From NCBI RefSeq assembly GCF_028421645.1, contig NZ_CP116887.1, forward strand, positions 3,102,001 through 3,166,000: a stretch of 64,000 nucleotides of DNA, read 5' to 3'. The stretch comes from Aneurinibacillus sp. Ricciae_BoGa-3. Its GTDB lineage: Bacteria > Bacillota > Bacilli > Aneurinibacillales > Aneurinibacillaceae. Positions 9,835 through 18,215 of this stretch are shown in pieces (positions within the stretch are counted from its first letter, which is position 1; every line of letters begins with the position of its first letter). Both the position numbers and the translations under genes were made by a program. The notes beneath the pieces are model-generated. The model saw only the letters and a list, made by a program, of their open reading frames with translations. It did not search any database and had not been told where the DNA came from.

Positions 9835-11268
9835 CTATAAAATATGGCCTGTTATCTCGCCATCTTCACCTAGTGTAAAATACATTTTACGGTAGTTTTC
9901 TTTTATATATCGGACTGCATTTCCAATCACCAGTTTAGCCCCACCGTACATAATTAAAGAAGCCTCTATACGCGCTTTCTCAAAATTATTTAATTGCTCT
10001 TCAATCTCTTTAATCCGGGTCCGAACCTTTTCTGTTTTCTTCTCTGCCAGCAATTTGCTGTTTAAAAACCTGATTTGCGCCTTCTGCTTGTCAGGCGGCA
10101 ATTGGCCATGAGCCGCAATTAATTTATCCAAAAATTGGAGCGAAATATCTGCCGTCTGTATTTCTTTGCTCTGTTCCTTTATTTCCAATTTAAGCTTCTC
10201 GTACTCGTCCCGCAACCATGGTTTAGCCCCAACCTCAATCGTGGTCGGTGTATTGGTCATGTTGCCTACGATTTTCGTCACGACTTGCTCCCCTGCCCGG
10301 ACAGTGCCGCCCACAATTAAACCTTTGGTTGCCCGGCATACCACATCTCTGCCCGCGCTAACGCTGCTGTGCATAATCGTCTGAGCTACGATCACATCAT
10401 TTTCCGCTGTTATCGTGGCTTCCTGAATAAAGCCGGTTTTAACATCTACACCTGCCTTCAGATAGCCTTTATGTCTGCCGATTACCCCGCCGAGGATTTC
10501 AATAGAGCCGTTCGCTTCAATCGTGGCGCTTTCAACGCTGCCCTGTATTTTTACGTCTCCGCCTGCCTTTATAATAAAACCAGGGTGAATATTACCCCGG
10601 ATGACGACATTGCCTATAAAATCAATATTGCCTGTACTAAAATCAAGGTCATCATTGACCTCAAAGACAGGGAAAACATTCAGTTTAGTCTTTTCAGTAA
10701 AGGAAATCTGCCCGTCCACAGCCGAATAGGCGTTCATTTTTTCCTGGTCAAGCAGCACGTTTTTCCCTATCTGGAACCGGGCATCTTTCCCGTCTTTCGC
10801 CTTTATTTCTTCGCCGGTTACAGATTTTCCTGGCGTGCCAGGAGTCGGCAGGATTTTTTTTGCAAGCAGTTCGCCCTTTGTTACATTTAACAGATTAAGA
10901 ATGCTGTAATAATCAACACTGCCGTCTTCCCGTTCTTTCGGACTCTTTGAATGATCCAGTTTAAACAGGTACTCTATTCGACCATCTATGCCAGCCTCAG
11001 GCTCCTTGCCGCGCGCTATCGTGATTGTCTGATTTCGGTACTGGTTAATGTCGCGGACAATCTCTCTAAGCAAGGGATCGTCAATGCCGTATGTAACGTT
11101 ATTCTTTTTGAGGAGGTCTGCAAGCTCCTCATAGGTTGCAGTAATTTCTTCACCTTCTAAATAAAGGCCCATTGTCGCTTCTAGTTTGTCCCGCGAAATT
11201 GTAATGACAACCATGTCTGAAAGCAATTTTTTCTCTTTCGGAGGCTCAGTATTATGGTTCTCCTCCAT
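9835..11268 (-). CDS. fapA: FapA-type DUF342 protein
   Basis: Member of the FapA (DUF342) family of cytoplasmic polymer-forming proteins often found next to flagellar or sigma-factor genes. It is 477 aa. The N-terminal region (1-150) is mixed alpha/beta. The centre (about 190-340) is a repetitive right-handed beta-helix rich in Gly/Val/Ile, with repeats such as GNVVIRGNIHPG and AGGDVKIQGSV. The C-terminal 120 residues form a charged coiled coil ending in a small domain. I chose the ATG at 11268, which has GGGGGG upstream. The ATG at 11298 lacks a good site. It lies 40 nt after sigD. In Vibrio a relative affects flagellar localisation; the role here is not established. Confidence 0.85.
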   Translation of the reverse strand: MEENHNTEPPKEKKLLSDMVVITISRDKLEATMGLYLEGEEITATYEELADLLKKNNVTYGIDDPLLREIVRDINQYRNQTITIARGKEPEAGIDGRIEYLFKLDHSKSPKEREDGSVDYYSILNLLNVTKGELLAKKILPTPGTPGKSVTGEEIKAKDGKDARFQIGKNVLLDQEKMNAYSAVDGQISFTEKTKLNVFPVFEVNDDLDFSTGNIDFIGNVVIRGNIHPGFIIKAGGDVKIQGSVESATIEANGSIEILGGVIGRHKGYLKAGVDVKTGFIQEATITAENDVIVAQTIMHSSVSAGRDVVCRATKGLIVGGTVRAGEQVVTKIVGNMTNTPTTIEVGAKPWLRDEYEKLKLEIKEQSKEIQTADISLQFLDKLIAAHGQLPPDKQKAQIRFLNSKLLAEKKTEKVRTRIKEIEEQLNNFEKARIEASLIMYGGAKLVIGNAVRYIKENYRKMYFTLGEDGEITGHIL

Positions 11269-11308
11269 GTTCAGCCCCCCATTTCCCGTTAACATCATTC
11301 TAGCTAAC

Positions 11309-12097
11309 CTATTCGTTCAGTAAAGACTCCTTCGAACGGTTTAAGGCCCCTCGCATTCTAAAAATTGCCTTGGAATGGAGCTGGGAAATTCTCGAAGCCG
11401 AAAGCCCCATTATTTCTGCTATTTCAGTTAGTGAACATTCTTCGTAATAAAAAAGAGAAACAACGGTTCTTTCCTTATCCGGCAGCCTTTCAATTGTTTC
11501 TGCAAGTATTTTTTTCTGCTGATCTTTGTGGAGCGCTGACTCAGGCCTTTCCGCACGCTCATCAATGATAACCGCCTGACGGGAATGCTTCTGCTCCTCG
11601 TCATCTGTAATAGGTTCATCCAGCGATAAAATCGAGGCGAAGGAAACATCCTGCATGGTTTGGTTTAACTCTTTCACAGATATGCCCAGATGGCCGCTAA
11701 TCTCTTCATCTGTTATAGACCGCAAGTGCTGCTGCTCTAAGGCCGTGTAGGCTTCTTCGATTTTTTTAGCCTTGTCTCTTACGGAGCGCGGTATAATATC
11801 TACCTCTCGCAGCCCGTCGATCATAGAGCCCCTTATGCGCCACATCGCATACGTTTCGAACTGAAGCCCTCGCATGTAATCAAACTTCTTCAACGCATCA
11901 AGTAAGCCAAAACGTCCAAAACTTACTAAATCGTCCCGGCTTACTGTATCAGGAAGCCCGATCGCCAGTCGTGCAGCCACATAGTTAACAAGCGGTAGAT
12001 ATTGCTCAATTAATTCAATTTCAGCTTGACGGTCGCCCTGTTCACGCCAGCGTTTCCATTTTTCTACATCAATTGTTTTTTTAGCTTTGCGCCCCAT
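11309..12097 (-). CDS. sigD: RNA polymerase sigma factor SigD/FliA
   Basis: Directs transcription of late flagellar, chemotaxis-receptor and autolysin genes, and is held by FlgM until the hook is finished. It is 262 aa. Region 2 spans about 30-100, with the core-binding DDLVSFGRFGLLDALKKFD and the -10 reading FETYAMWRIRG. Region 3 follows, and region 4 ends in a helix-turn-helix (SLTEIAEIMGLSASRISQLH). I chose the ATG at 12097, with AAAGGTGG 11 nt upstream; a GTG at 12112 is possible. Its place near the distal end of the fla/che operon matches B. subtilis, where distance from the promoter limits SigD levels. Confidence 0.95.
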   Translation of the reverse strand: MGRKAKKTIDVEKWKRWREQGDRQAEIELIEQYLPLVNYVAARLAIGLPDTVSRDDLVSFGRFGLLDALKKFDYMRGLQFETYAMWRIRGSMIDGLREVDIIPRSVRDKAKKIEEAYTALEQQHLRSITDEEISGHLGISVKELNQTMQDVSFASILSLDEPITDDEEQKHSRQAVIIDERAERPESALHKDQQKKILAETIERLPDKERTVVSLFYYEECSLTEIAEIMGLSASRISQLHSKAIFRMRGALNRSKESLLNE

Positions 12098-12115
12098 GCG
12101 ACAGTTCACCACCTT

Positions 12116-12508
12116 TTACTCATTGGAGAATACCCGTAGTGCATTGGCTACATCTTCCGGGTTTACATTGGATGTCTGAGGTTTCTTGCTTAGCTGTGGA
12201 AGAGAAAGCGCGCTAAATTCTTCGAAGTCATCAGCGCTTGCAGGGATACTATCTCCAGATCCACCCACCATGGCATTGTTCTCTGAGTTCCTTGCTTCTG
12301 GTTCGGCGGATAACCCATCATTATTAATATCGCCAAAAACGATACCCGCTAGATAGCGCACTACAAACATAAGCAGAAAAAAAACAATAAAGGTAAAGAG
12401 AGAGCGCACCAGGCTCTCTGCCAATAAATTGTGTAAAATATTCGCGATAAAAGTAATGAGACTAACAATAAGAGCCATTCCAATATTCCATCTTATAGAA
12501 CCCAGCAT
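12116..12508 (-). CDS. unknown two-helix membrane protein in che operon
   Basis: 130 aa. Two hydrophobic segments (about 9-30 and 36-57) are followed by an acidic, Ser/Asn-rich cytoplasmic tail, and the last 25 residues (SNVNPEDVANALRVF) form a probable amphipathic helix. AAAGGA precedes the ATG. It starts 2 nt after cheD and ends 18 nt before sigD, so it is translated from the operon mRNA. B. subtilis has no gene in this place. I do not recognise the family. The tail could bind a flagellar or chemotaxis protein, but that is a guess from position. Confidence 0.72.
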   Translation of the reverse strand: MLGSIRWNIGMALIVSLITFIANILHNLLAESLVRSLFTFIVFFLLMFVVRYLAGIVFGDINNDGLSAEPEARNSENNAMVGGSGDSIPASADDFEEFSALSLPQLSKKPQTSNVNPEDVANALRVFSNE

Positions 12509-12510
12509 GA

Positions 12511-12993
12511 TTATATTTCCTTTACCCCTTGATTAACCGTTCGAATATTTAACATTCCGGTAATACTGTCTAATTCGATAGTGCGGCCGCAATTTCCTCC
12601 CGTGTCTTCACACAGGATTGGAATACGGGCAGTGTTTAAGGCAATCTTGCATGCTTCTACGTTGCGCGGCCCGATTCTCATCGCATCATTGCCAGAAGCG
12701 AAGGCAAACATCTGCGCACCGCCTGCCAGCTTCGCTACGATTTTCACCCGGTTTGCCCCCGCCTTTACCATATCGCTTATTAATTTGGGTATCGCCGTAT
12801 CGGCATATTTTGCTATATTTAATGCCCCCTTGCTCAGGGATGAATCTGGAAGCATAACATGTGCCAGGCCTCCTATTTTGTTTGAGCTATCAAACAGCGC
12901 CACGCCCACACAGGAACCCAAACCTGTGGTACGAATTCTATCAGGAGATTTTGTTATATTTAAATCTGCCATTCCTACTTTTACAATATTCAT
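12511..12993 (-). CDS. cheD: chemoreceptor glutamine deamidase CheD
   Basis: Deamidates receptor glutamines and forms a complex with CheC in the Bacillus adaptation system. It is 160 aa. The catalytic Cys lies in TTGLGSCVGVALF (about residue 28) and the His in GGLAHVMLPDS (about 45). The Thr-containing AKLAGGAQMF and EDTGGNCGRTI segments complete the fold. It overlaps the cheC stop by 4 nt, implying translational coupling with its partner. Confidence 0.96.
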   Translation of the reverse strand: MNIVKVGMADLNITKSPDRIRTTGLGSCVGVALFDSSNKIGGLAHVMLPDSSLSKGALNIAKYADTAIPKLISDMVKAGANRVKIVAKLAGGAQMFAFASGNDAMRIGPRNVEACKIALNTARIPILCEDTGGNCGRTIELDSITGMLNIRTVNQGVKEI

Positions 12994-13598
12994 TCAACAG
13001 GTACTCCTAGTGCTATAAATAGCTGTTTTAATGAATCCGGATCAGGAATTAGAAAGAAGTGGCCTTCAACTTCCTCATTCCCCTCGAAAAAAGCTGTATC
13101 GATTGTAAGAGCAAAATCTCCTGCATGGCCAATTTCCGCCAGGCCATATGATAAAATCGCGCCAGCCATATCGATCGCTACAGCGGGTACGGAGGGCTGC
13201 ATATTCAAATTGGTAAAATCAGCAAGCGAAGAAAGATAGGACCCGGCGAGAATATTGCCAATTTCATTTAAAGCTGACAATTCCATCTCGGTGAATTCTT
13301 CTTCTCCCGTATCGATTCCGAGCAACTGTTTGATTAGATTTTTAGCGGACGGGAGCGAAATGATAAAATACATATGTGCGGGAACATCGCCAAGCACCCG
13401 CAGGAGTACCGCGCACACGATATTCTCCGAACCGCCGACAAAGTCGGCAATTTCATCAAACGATATAATTTTAACTTGGGGCACTTTCATATCAATCTCT
13501 TTTTGGATGAGTTTTGATAAGGCGGTTGCCGCATTGCCGGCCCCGATATTTCCGATTTCGCGGAGCACATCAAATTGAAAGTCATCAAAATTTTTCAT
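12990..13598 (-). CDS. cheC: CheY-P phosphatase CheC
   Basis: Removes phosphate from CheY-P and is stimulated by CheD. It is 202 aa. Both phosphatase motifs are visible. The first is LREIGNIGAGNAATALSKL near residues 9-27 and the second is LSALNEIGNILAGSYLSSL near 107-125, each with the E-x2-N pair that defines the CheC/FliY/CheX family. The ribosome binding site is weak (CAGGG), but the frame and N-terminus fit the family. It lies between cheW and cheD. Confidence 0.95.
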   Translation of the reverse strand: MKNFDDFQFDVLREIGNIGAGNAATALSKLIQKEIDMKVPQVKIISFDEIADFVGGSENIVCAVLLRVLGDVPAHMYFIISLPSAKNLIKQLLGIDTGEEEFTEMELSALNEIGNILAGSYLSSLADFTNLNMQPSVPAVAIDMAGAILSYGLAEIGHAGDFALTIDTAFFEGNEEVEGHFFLIPDPDSLKQLFIALGVPVE

Positions 13599-13611
13599 AT
13601 ACCCTGGGTCC

Positions 13612-14088
13612 TCATCCTTCGATAACTTCCAGCTGTTTTAACTCCTCGGTGTTTAGTACCTTATCCAAATTTAACAGAATGAGCAATCGTTTATCCAGCT
13701 TGGCTACGCCGCGAAGATATACGGCTTCAATTCCCCCGACAACTTCAGGCGGCGGCTCAATGGCGTTAACTGGGATATCAATAACATCATTGGCCGAGTC
13801 CACAATGAGGCCCACTTCAACCTCGCCGACAGCCACAATGATAACGCGTGTTGTTTCGTTATATTCCGCTTCAGCAAGCCCAAAACGTTTCCGAAGATCA
13901 ACAATAGGTGTCACAACACCGCGAAGGTTAATGACACCCTTTACGAATTTTGGCGTCCGCGGTACGCGGGTGATATGCTCTAGTCTCTCGATGGATTTAA
14001 CCTGGTCTACCTCAACCCCATATTCTTCATCCATTAAACGAAATACAATAACTTTAATTTCCTCAACGATTTCTTTATGATCAAGCAT
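13612..14088 (-). CDS. cheW: chemotaxis coupling protein CheW
   Basis: Links receptors to the CheA kinase. It is 158 aa and a single CheW domain: the N-terminal VIVFRLMDEEYGVEVDQVKS, the receptor-contact RVPRTPKFVKGVINLRG, and a C-terminal EAVYLRGVAKLDKRLLILLN. The ATG at 14088 has GGAGG 8 nt upstream; a TTG one codon earlier is too close. It follows cheA by 13 nt. Confidence 0.96.
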   Translation of the reverse strand: MLDHKEIVEEIKVIVFRLMDEEYGVEVDQVKSIERLEHITRVPRTPKFVKGVINLRGVVTPIVDLRKRFGLAEAEYNETTRVIIVAVGEVEVGLIVDSANDVIDIPVNAIEPPPEVVGGIEAVYLRGVAKLDKRLLILLNLDKVLNTEELKQLEVIEG

Positions 14089-14101
14089 CAATGTTTCCTC
14101 C

Positions 14102-16171
14102 CTATTTAATTAATGCATTGCAGTCGATAATAAGCGCCACTTGTCCGTCTCCAAGAATGGTTGCGCCTGATACAGCAAACACATTTGTCAGGTATTTGCC
14201 CAGCGACTTTAAGACGATCTCTTGCTGGCCGATGAACGAATCCACCACCAGCCCGGCCATTTTGTCGCCTTTGCGTACAATGATAACCGAGATGTCTTCT
14301 TCTTTCGCGATGCCGTTGTCCGGTATGGAGAACAGGCTCTTGAGCGATACAAGCGGCACGACCCGTCCGCGGAAATCAATGACATCCTGCCTGTGGGCAT
14401 GCATAATTTGATCCGGTGAGAACACGGCGGTCTCGATAATGGAGCTCAGCGGTACGGCATACTTCTCATCTTCGACCTGCACGAGCATCGCAGAGATAAT
14501 CGACAGGGTTAGCGGCAGTTGGATTAAGAACGTCGTGCCTACGCCCGGGTTGGAATCGACACTGACGCTTCCGCCGAGCGATTCGATCTTGGTTTTCACC
14601 ACGTCGAGCCCGACGCCGCGCCCGGAAATATCAGAAATTTTATCGGCTGTGCTTAAGCCGGAAGCAAACAGCAATTCATCGATCTGCTTGTTGGTAAGCG
14701 ACTGGGCCTGCTGCTCGGTTACAACGCCTTTGTCCAGCGCTTTGGCCAGCACCTTTTCCCGGTTAATGCCGGCTCCATCGTCCTTTACTTCTATAAAGAC
14801 GTGGTTGCCGCTGTGATACGCCTTCAACTGCACAAGCCCTTCTTCCGGCTTGCCCGCCATCCGCCGCCTGTCTGCCGGCTCCACGCCATGGTCGAGCGAG
14901 TTGCGCAGCAGATGCACGAGCGGGTCGCCTATTTCATCGATTACCGTGCGGTCGAGTTCAGTTTCCGCCCCGATAATTTCAAGGTTGATTTTCTTGTTGA
15001 GCTCTTTAGCCAGGTCGCGCACCATCCGCGGGAAACGGTTAAACACCTGTTCAACCGGCACCATCCGCATCGTGAGAATGATGCTCTGCAGATCCCCGCT
15101 GATGCGGCTCATATGCTCCACCGTTTCGGTGAGGGCGCTCTTGTTGAGCTCATGCGCCAGCTGCTCCAGCCGGCCCCGGTCAATCACAAGCTCGCTGAAC
15201 AAATTCATGAGCACATCCAGCCGTTCGATATCCACGCGGATGGTTTTGCCGGCAGCTGCCTTCTTGGGGGCTGATTTATCCGCATCTGCAGGTTTTGCGC
15301 CAGCTTGTTTTGTTCCTGCCGCTGGTTTAGCCTGGGCTTGCGGTTTTGCTTCTCTCAGGTGGTCCGCCTTATATAAATGGATATCGATAAGCTCAACTTC
15401 TACCCCTTCAATCTCGGAAACATTGAGGACAGTCGACTCGATTTTCTCCTGGCTTTCCCTGGTAATCAGCACAATCTCAAAGGATTTCTCAAACCGCTCT
15501 TCTTCTAAATCCTGAACCGAAGGCGTGGTTTTGATCACCTCACCAAGCGATTCCAGGTTGTCGTATACCATATACGCCCGCGCTGCCTTCAATACGCAGT
15601 CATCACGCACGGATGTCTTGATCCAATAAGCCTGATGGCCCGCTTGAACGGATTGATCCAGTACGGTGATCTCAAATTGGTCAAACGCATGCAGCCGGGA
15701 AGCAGCGGAAGCTTCAACATCGGGTGCCGCTTCAGGGTTCGCTGCCGCTGAGTCCTCCGGCAGGACCTTCGGCGCTGCCTGCACAACCGTCTCCCCGTTC
15801 AGGATAGCGTGCAGCTGAGCGACTACGGCCGACACATCTTCACGTCCGTCTCCACCGCCGGCGATGGAATACAGCATGCGCTCCAGCAGATCGACGCAAC
15901 GGAAAATAACATCCATCATATCGCTGTTTACAACCAGCTTGTGGTTGCGCACCTGATCAAGGACGTTCTCCATCTCGTGCGTCAGCGTCGTCATATCTTC
16001 AAAACCCATCGTAGCTGCCATCCCTTTAAGGGTGTGGGCGGAGCGGAAGATTTCGTTTACAATATCGATGCTTTCCGGGGCGTTTTCAAGTTCAAGTAAA
16101 TGGTCATTTATGGCCTGTATATGTTCCTTTGATTCCTCAACGAACATATCAAGGTATTGGTTCGTATCCAT
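14102..16171 (-). CDS. cheA: chemotaxis histidine kinase CheA
   Basis: Receptor-controlled kinase that phosphorylates CheY and CheB. It is 689 aa with the canonical domain order. The HPt domain (1-130) has the phosphorylated His in AHTLKGMAATMGF near residue 45. A CheY-binding P2 domain follows (about 160-270), then a linker rich in Ala/Lys/Gln (about 275-310) and the dimerisation domain (about 310-370). The ATP-binding domain (about 370-540) has HLLRNSLDHG, DDGAGI and GRGVGLDVVKTKIE, and a CheW-like domain ends the protein. AAGGAGG precedes the ATG. By eye its central part is richer in G+C than cheB or cheW beside it. Confidence 0.97.
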   Translation of the reverse strand: MDTNQYLDMFVEESKEHIQAINDHLLELENAPESIDIVNEIFRSAHTLKGMAATMGFEDMTTLTHEMENVLDQVRNHKLVVNSDMMDVIFRCVDLLERMLYSIAGGGDGREDVSAVVAQLHAILNGETVVQAAPKVLPEDSAAANPEAAPDVEASAASRLHAFDQFEITVLDQSVQAGHQAYWIKTSVRDDCVLKAARAYMVYDNLESLGEVIKTTPSVQDLEEERFEKSFEIVLITRESQEKIESTVLNVSEIEGVEVELIDIHLYKADHLREAKPQAQAKPAAGTKQAGAKPADADKSAPKKAAAGKTIRVDIERLDVLMNLFSELVIDRGRLEQLAHELNKSALTETVEHMSRISGDLQSIILTMRMVPVEQVFNRFPRMVRDLAKELNKKINLEIIGAETELDRTVIDEIGDPLVHLLRNSLDHGVEPADRRRMAGKPEEGLVQLKAYHSGNHVFIEVKDDGAGINREKVLAKALDKGVVTEQQAQSLTNKQIDELLFASGLSTADKISDISGRGVGLDVVKTKIESLGGSVSVDSNPGVGTTFLIQLPLTLSIISAMLVQVEDEKYAVPLSSIIETAVFSPDQIMHAHRQDVIDFRGRVVPLVSLKSLFSIPDNGIAKEEDISVIIVRKGDKMAGLVVDSFIGQQEIVLKSLGKYLTNVFAVSGATILGDGQVALIIDCNALIK

Positions 16172-16183
16172 GCACCCACCTCC

Positions 16184-17326
16184 TTAGCGTTTAAGAGAAA
16201 GCATTAGCTGCTCTGCAATCTCATGTAGTGGTACAACTTTATCAACGAGTCCCGTTTGAATGGCTGTCCGTGGCATTCCAAATACAACGCAGGTTGATTC
16301 ATCTTCAGCGATAGCTGTCACGAGCCCTTTTTCTTTGAGCGCCTTTAATCCTACTGTCCCGTCGCTTCCCATTCCGGTCATAATAACAGCATGCTTGGCA
16401 GGGTGCTGCACAGCAGCGACCGATTCAAATAAAGTATCTACAGCTGGACGATGGCCCCCGCGTGCGGGATTTTGATTTAGCGAAATATAAAACTGGCCGC
16501 TGGCCTGCTGTTTTACTTCCATATGGTAATTGCCTGGCGCAACGTATGCGCAACCCTTCTCAACAATTTGATTATCCTCCGCTTCCATCACCCTGATATT
16601 GCAAAGTGAATCTAAGCGCTGGGCAAGCGATCGCGTGAAACCAGCTGGCATATGCTGTACAATCAAAAGCGATCCGTTTATGCTCTCCGGCAGCTCGCAC
16701 AGTAAAATTTGGAGTGCTTTGGGACCTCCTGTAGAAGTGCCTACTGCGATGATGTTGGGGATGTTTGTGCGGTCACCCCTAAGGCCCGTAGCAGGTGCCT
16801 GGTTACTCATTTCCGGAGTTGCTTTTACTACAGGCTTTACAGGTGGGATTTGTTGTTGGCTTGAAATAGGTTGCGCAGGAAACGGCCTGGTCTGTGTTAC
16901 CCTTGTTTGTTTCATCCGCATCATGTTAACCTGTGAAGCGGCTTTCACTTTTTCCACAATTTCGGCCCCTATTGTGTGGAGATCAAGAGAAATGGACCCA
17001 GAGGGCTTACGAATAAAATCGACCGCCCCAATTTCTAACGCCTGTATCGTTTCATTCGCTCCCTGCTGTGTTAAGCTGCTTAGCATAACTACAGGAACGG
17101 GGTGGTTTTTCATAATGACTTCCAACGCCTGCAAGCCGTTCATCACAGGCATCTCGATATCCAGTGTTACGACATCCGGCTTTAACTTTTTAATTTGTTC
17201 GATGCCTTCCATCCCGTTTCTGGCTTTGCCAACAACATCTATGTCCGGATCTTCACTAAGAAGATCGCCGATTACTTTTCTCATAAAAGCGGAATCATCG
17301 ACAACAAGCGTCTTTATTTTTTTCAC
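16184..17326 (-). CDS. cheB: protein-glutamate methylesterase CheB
   Basis: Response-regulator-controlled enzyme that removes methyl groups from receptors. It is 380 aa. The receiver domain (1-120) has VVDDSAFMRKV and the phospho-Asp in VTLDIEMPVMNG. A linker rich in Gln and Pro follows. The catalytic domain (about 185-380) has Ser in AVGTSTGGPKAL, His in QHMPAGFTRSL and Asp in MTGMGSDG. The frame is open to 17395, but I chose GTG at 17326 with AGGGAGGTG upstream, because the longer form would overlap flhG by 56 nt. Confidence 0.96.
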   Translation of the reverse strand: MKKIKTLVVDDSAFMRKVIGDLLSEDPDIDVVGKARNGMEGIEQIKKLKPDVVTLDIEMPVMNGLQALEVIMKNHPVPVVMLSSLTQQGANETIQALEIGAVDFIRKPSGSISLDLHTIGAEIVEKVKAASQVNMMRMKQTRVTQTRPFPAQPISSQQQIPPVKPVVKATPEMSNQAPATGLRGDRTNIPNIIAVGTSTGGPKALQILLCELPESINGSLLIVQHMPAGFTRSLAQRLDSLCNIRVMEAEDNQIVEKGCAYVAPGNYHMEVKQQASGQFYISLNQNPARGGHRPAVDTLFESVAAVQHPAKHAVIMTGMGSDGTVGLKALKEKGLVTAIAEDESTCVVFGMPRTAIQTGLVDKVVPLHEIAEQLMLSLKR

Positions 17327-17339
17327 GGGTACACCTCCC

Positions 17340-18215
17340 TTATTTCTTCCATAAATGCCGCAGCCGTATGACAAATCCCTTGATTCCTGCTTCACCAGCA
17401 GAGGTGTGTTTATGACTTAGATAGGATTCAACAAGGCTGCGAATAGCCTCAGAAGCCCTGCTGTTTGGGTAGGCGAGCAAAAATGGTTCCTGTTTTTTAA
17501 CAGCTTTTGTCACATGGGCGTCATCGGGGACATACCCCAGCATAATAAGCTGTACCTGCAAGAATTGCCGGGCTACCATAAGCAATCGGTCACCCGTAAT
17601 CCTGCCTTCTTTTCTATTAACGGCTCTATTCACGACGATACTAAAATGCGCATTGGGATTACTTTGGGATGTCATCTTCATAACCGCATAGGCGTCTGTA
17701 ATGGATGTTGGTTCAGGAGTTGTCACGAGTACAACATCGTCCGCAGATAAAATATAGCGAAGCGTTTCTTTTGTTACCCCTGCTCCTGTATCTAAAATAA
17801 CTGTGTCTGCATACCCATTTAAAAGGGCCATTTGGTCAAAAAAGTAGTTTAATTTATGTTCATCCATATCTATCACCTGGGACAATCCGCTCCCCCCGGC
17901 GATAAATTGTAAGCCTTCAGGCCCTAACTCAATAATATCCCAAATAGAAGTCCTATTGTCTATCATATTTACAATATTTTTTTTAGAGGAGATGCCCATC
18001 AAGATATCGATATTGGCAAAACCCAAATCCATATCAATTAAAATCACCTTTTGACCCTTTTGTTGCAGTCCTAACGCGAAATTAAGGGAGAAATTAGACT
18101 TTCCTACCCCTCCCTTCCCGCTCGTAACAGTTATCACTTTCGTCTTTCTATCAGATGGCCCTAGTTCTCTATTTCTATTTAATTTTTCGCGTAAAGACTG
18201 TGCCTGGTCATTCAT
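17340..18215 (-). CDS. flhG: MinD-like ATPase FlhG (YlxH)
   Basis: ParA/MinD-family ATPase that with FlhF controls flagellar number and placement. It is 291 aa. The deviant Walker A reads SGKGGVGKSNFSLN near residue 31, switch I includes DMDLGFANIDILMG, and the Walker B region ADTVILDTGAG follows. Near the N-terminus the segment QAQSLREKLNR is the probable FlhF-activating helix. It overlaps the flhF stop by 8 nt. Confidence 0.95.
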   Translation of the reverse strand: MNDQAQSLREKLNRNRELGPSDRKTKVITVTSGKGGVGKSNFSLNFALGLQQKGQKVILIDMDLGFANIDILMGISSKKNIVNMIDNRTSIWDIIELGPEGLQFIAGGSGLSQVIDMDEHKLNYFFDQMALLNGYADTVILDTGAGVTKETLRYILSADDVVLVTTPEPTSITDAYAVMKMTSQSNPNAHFSIVVNRAVNRKEGRITGDRLLMVARQFLQVQLIMLGYVPDDAHVTKAVKKQEPFLLAYPNSRASEAIRSLVESYLSHKHTSAGEAGIKGFVIRLRHLWKK

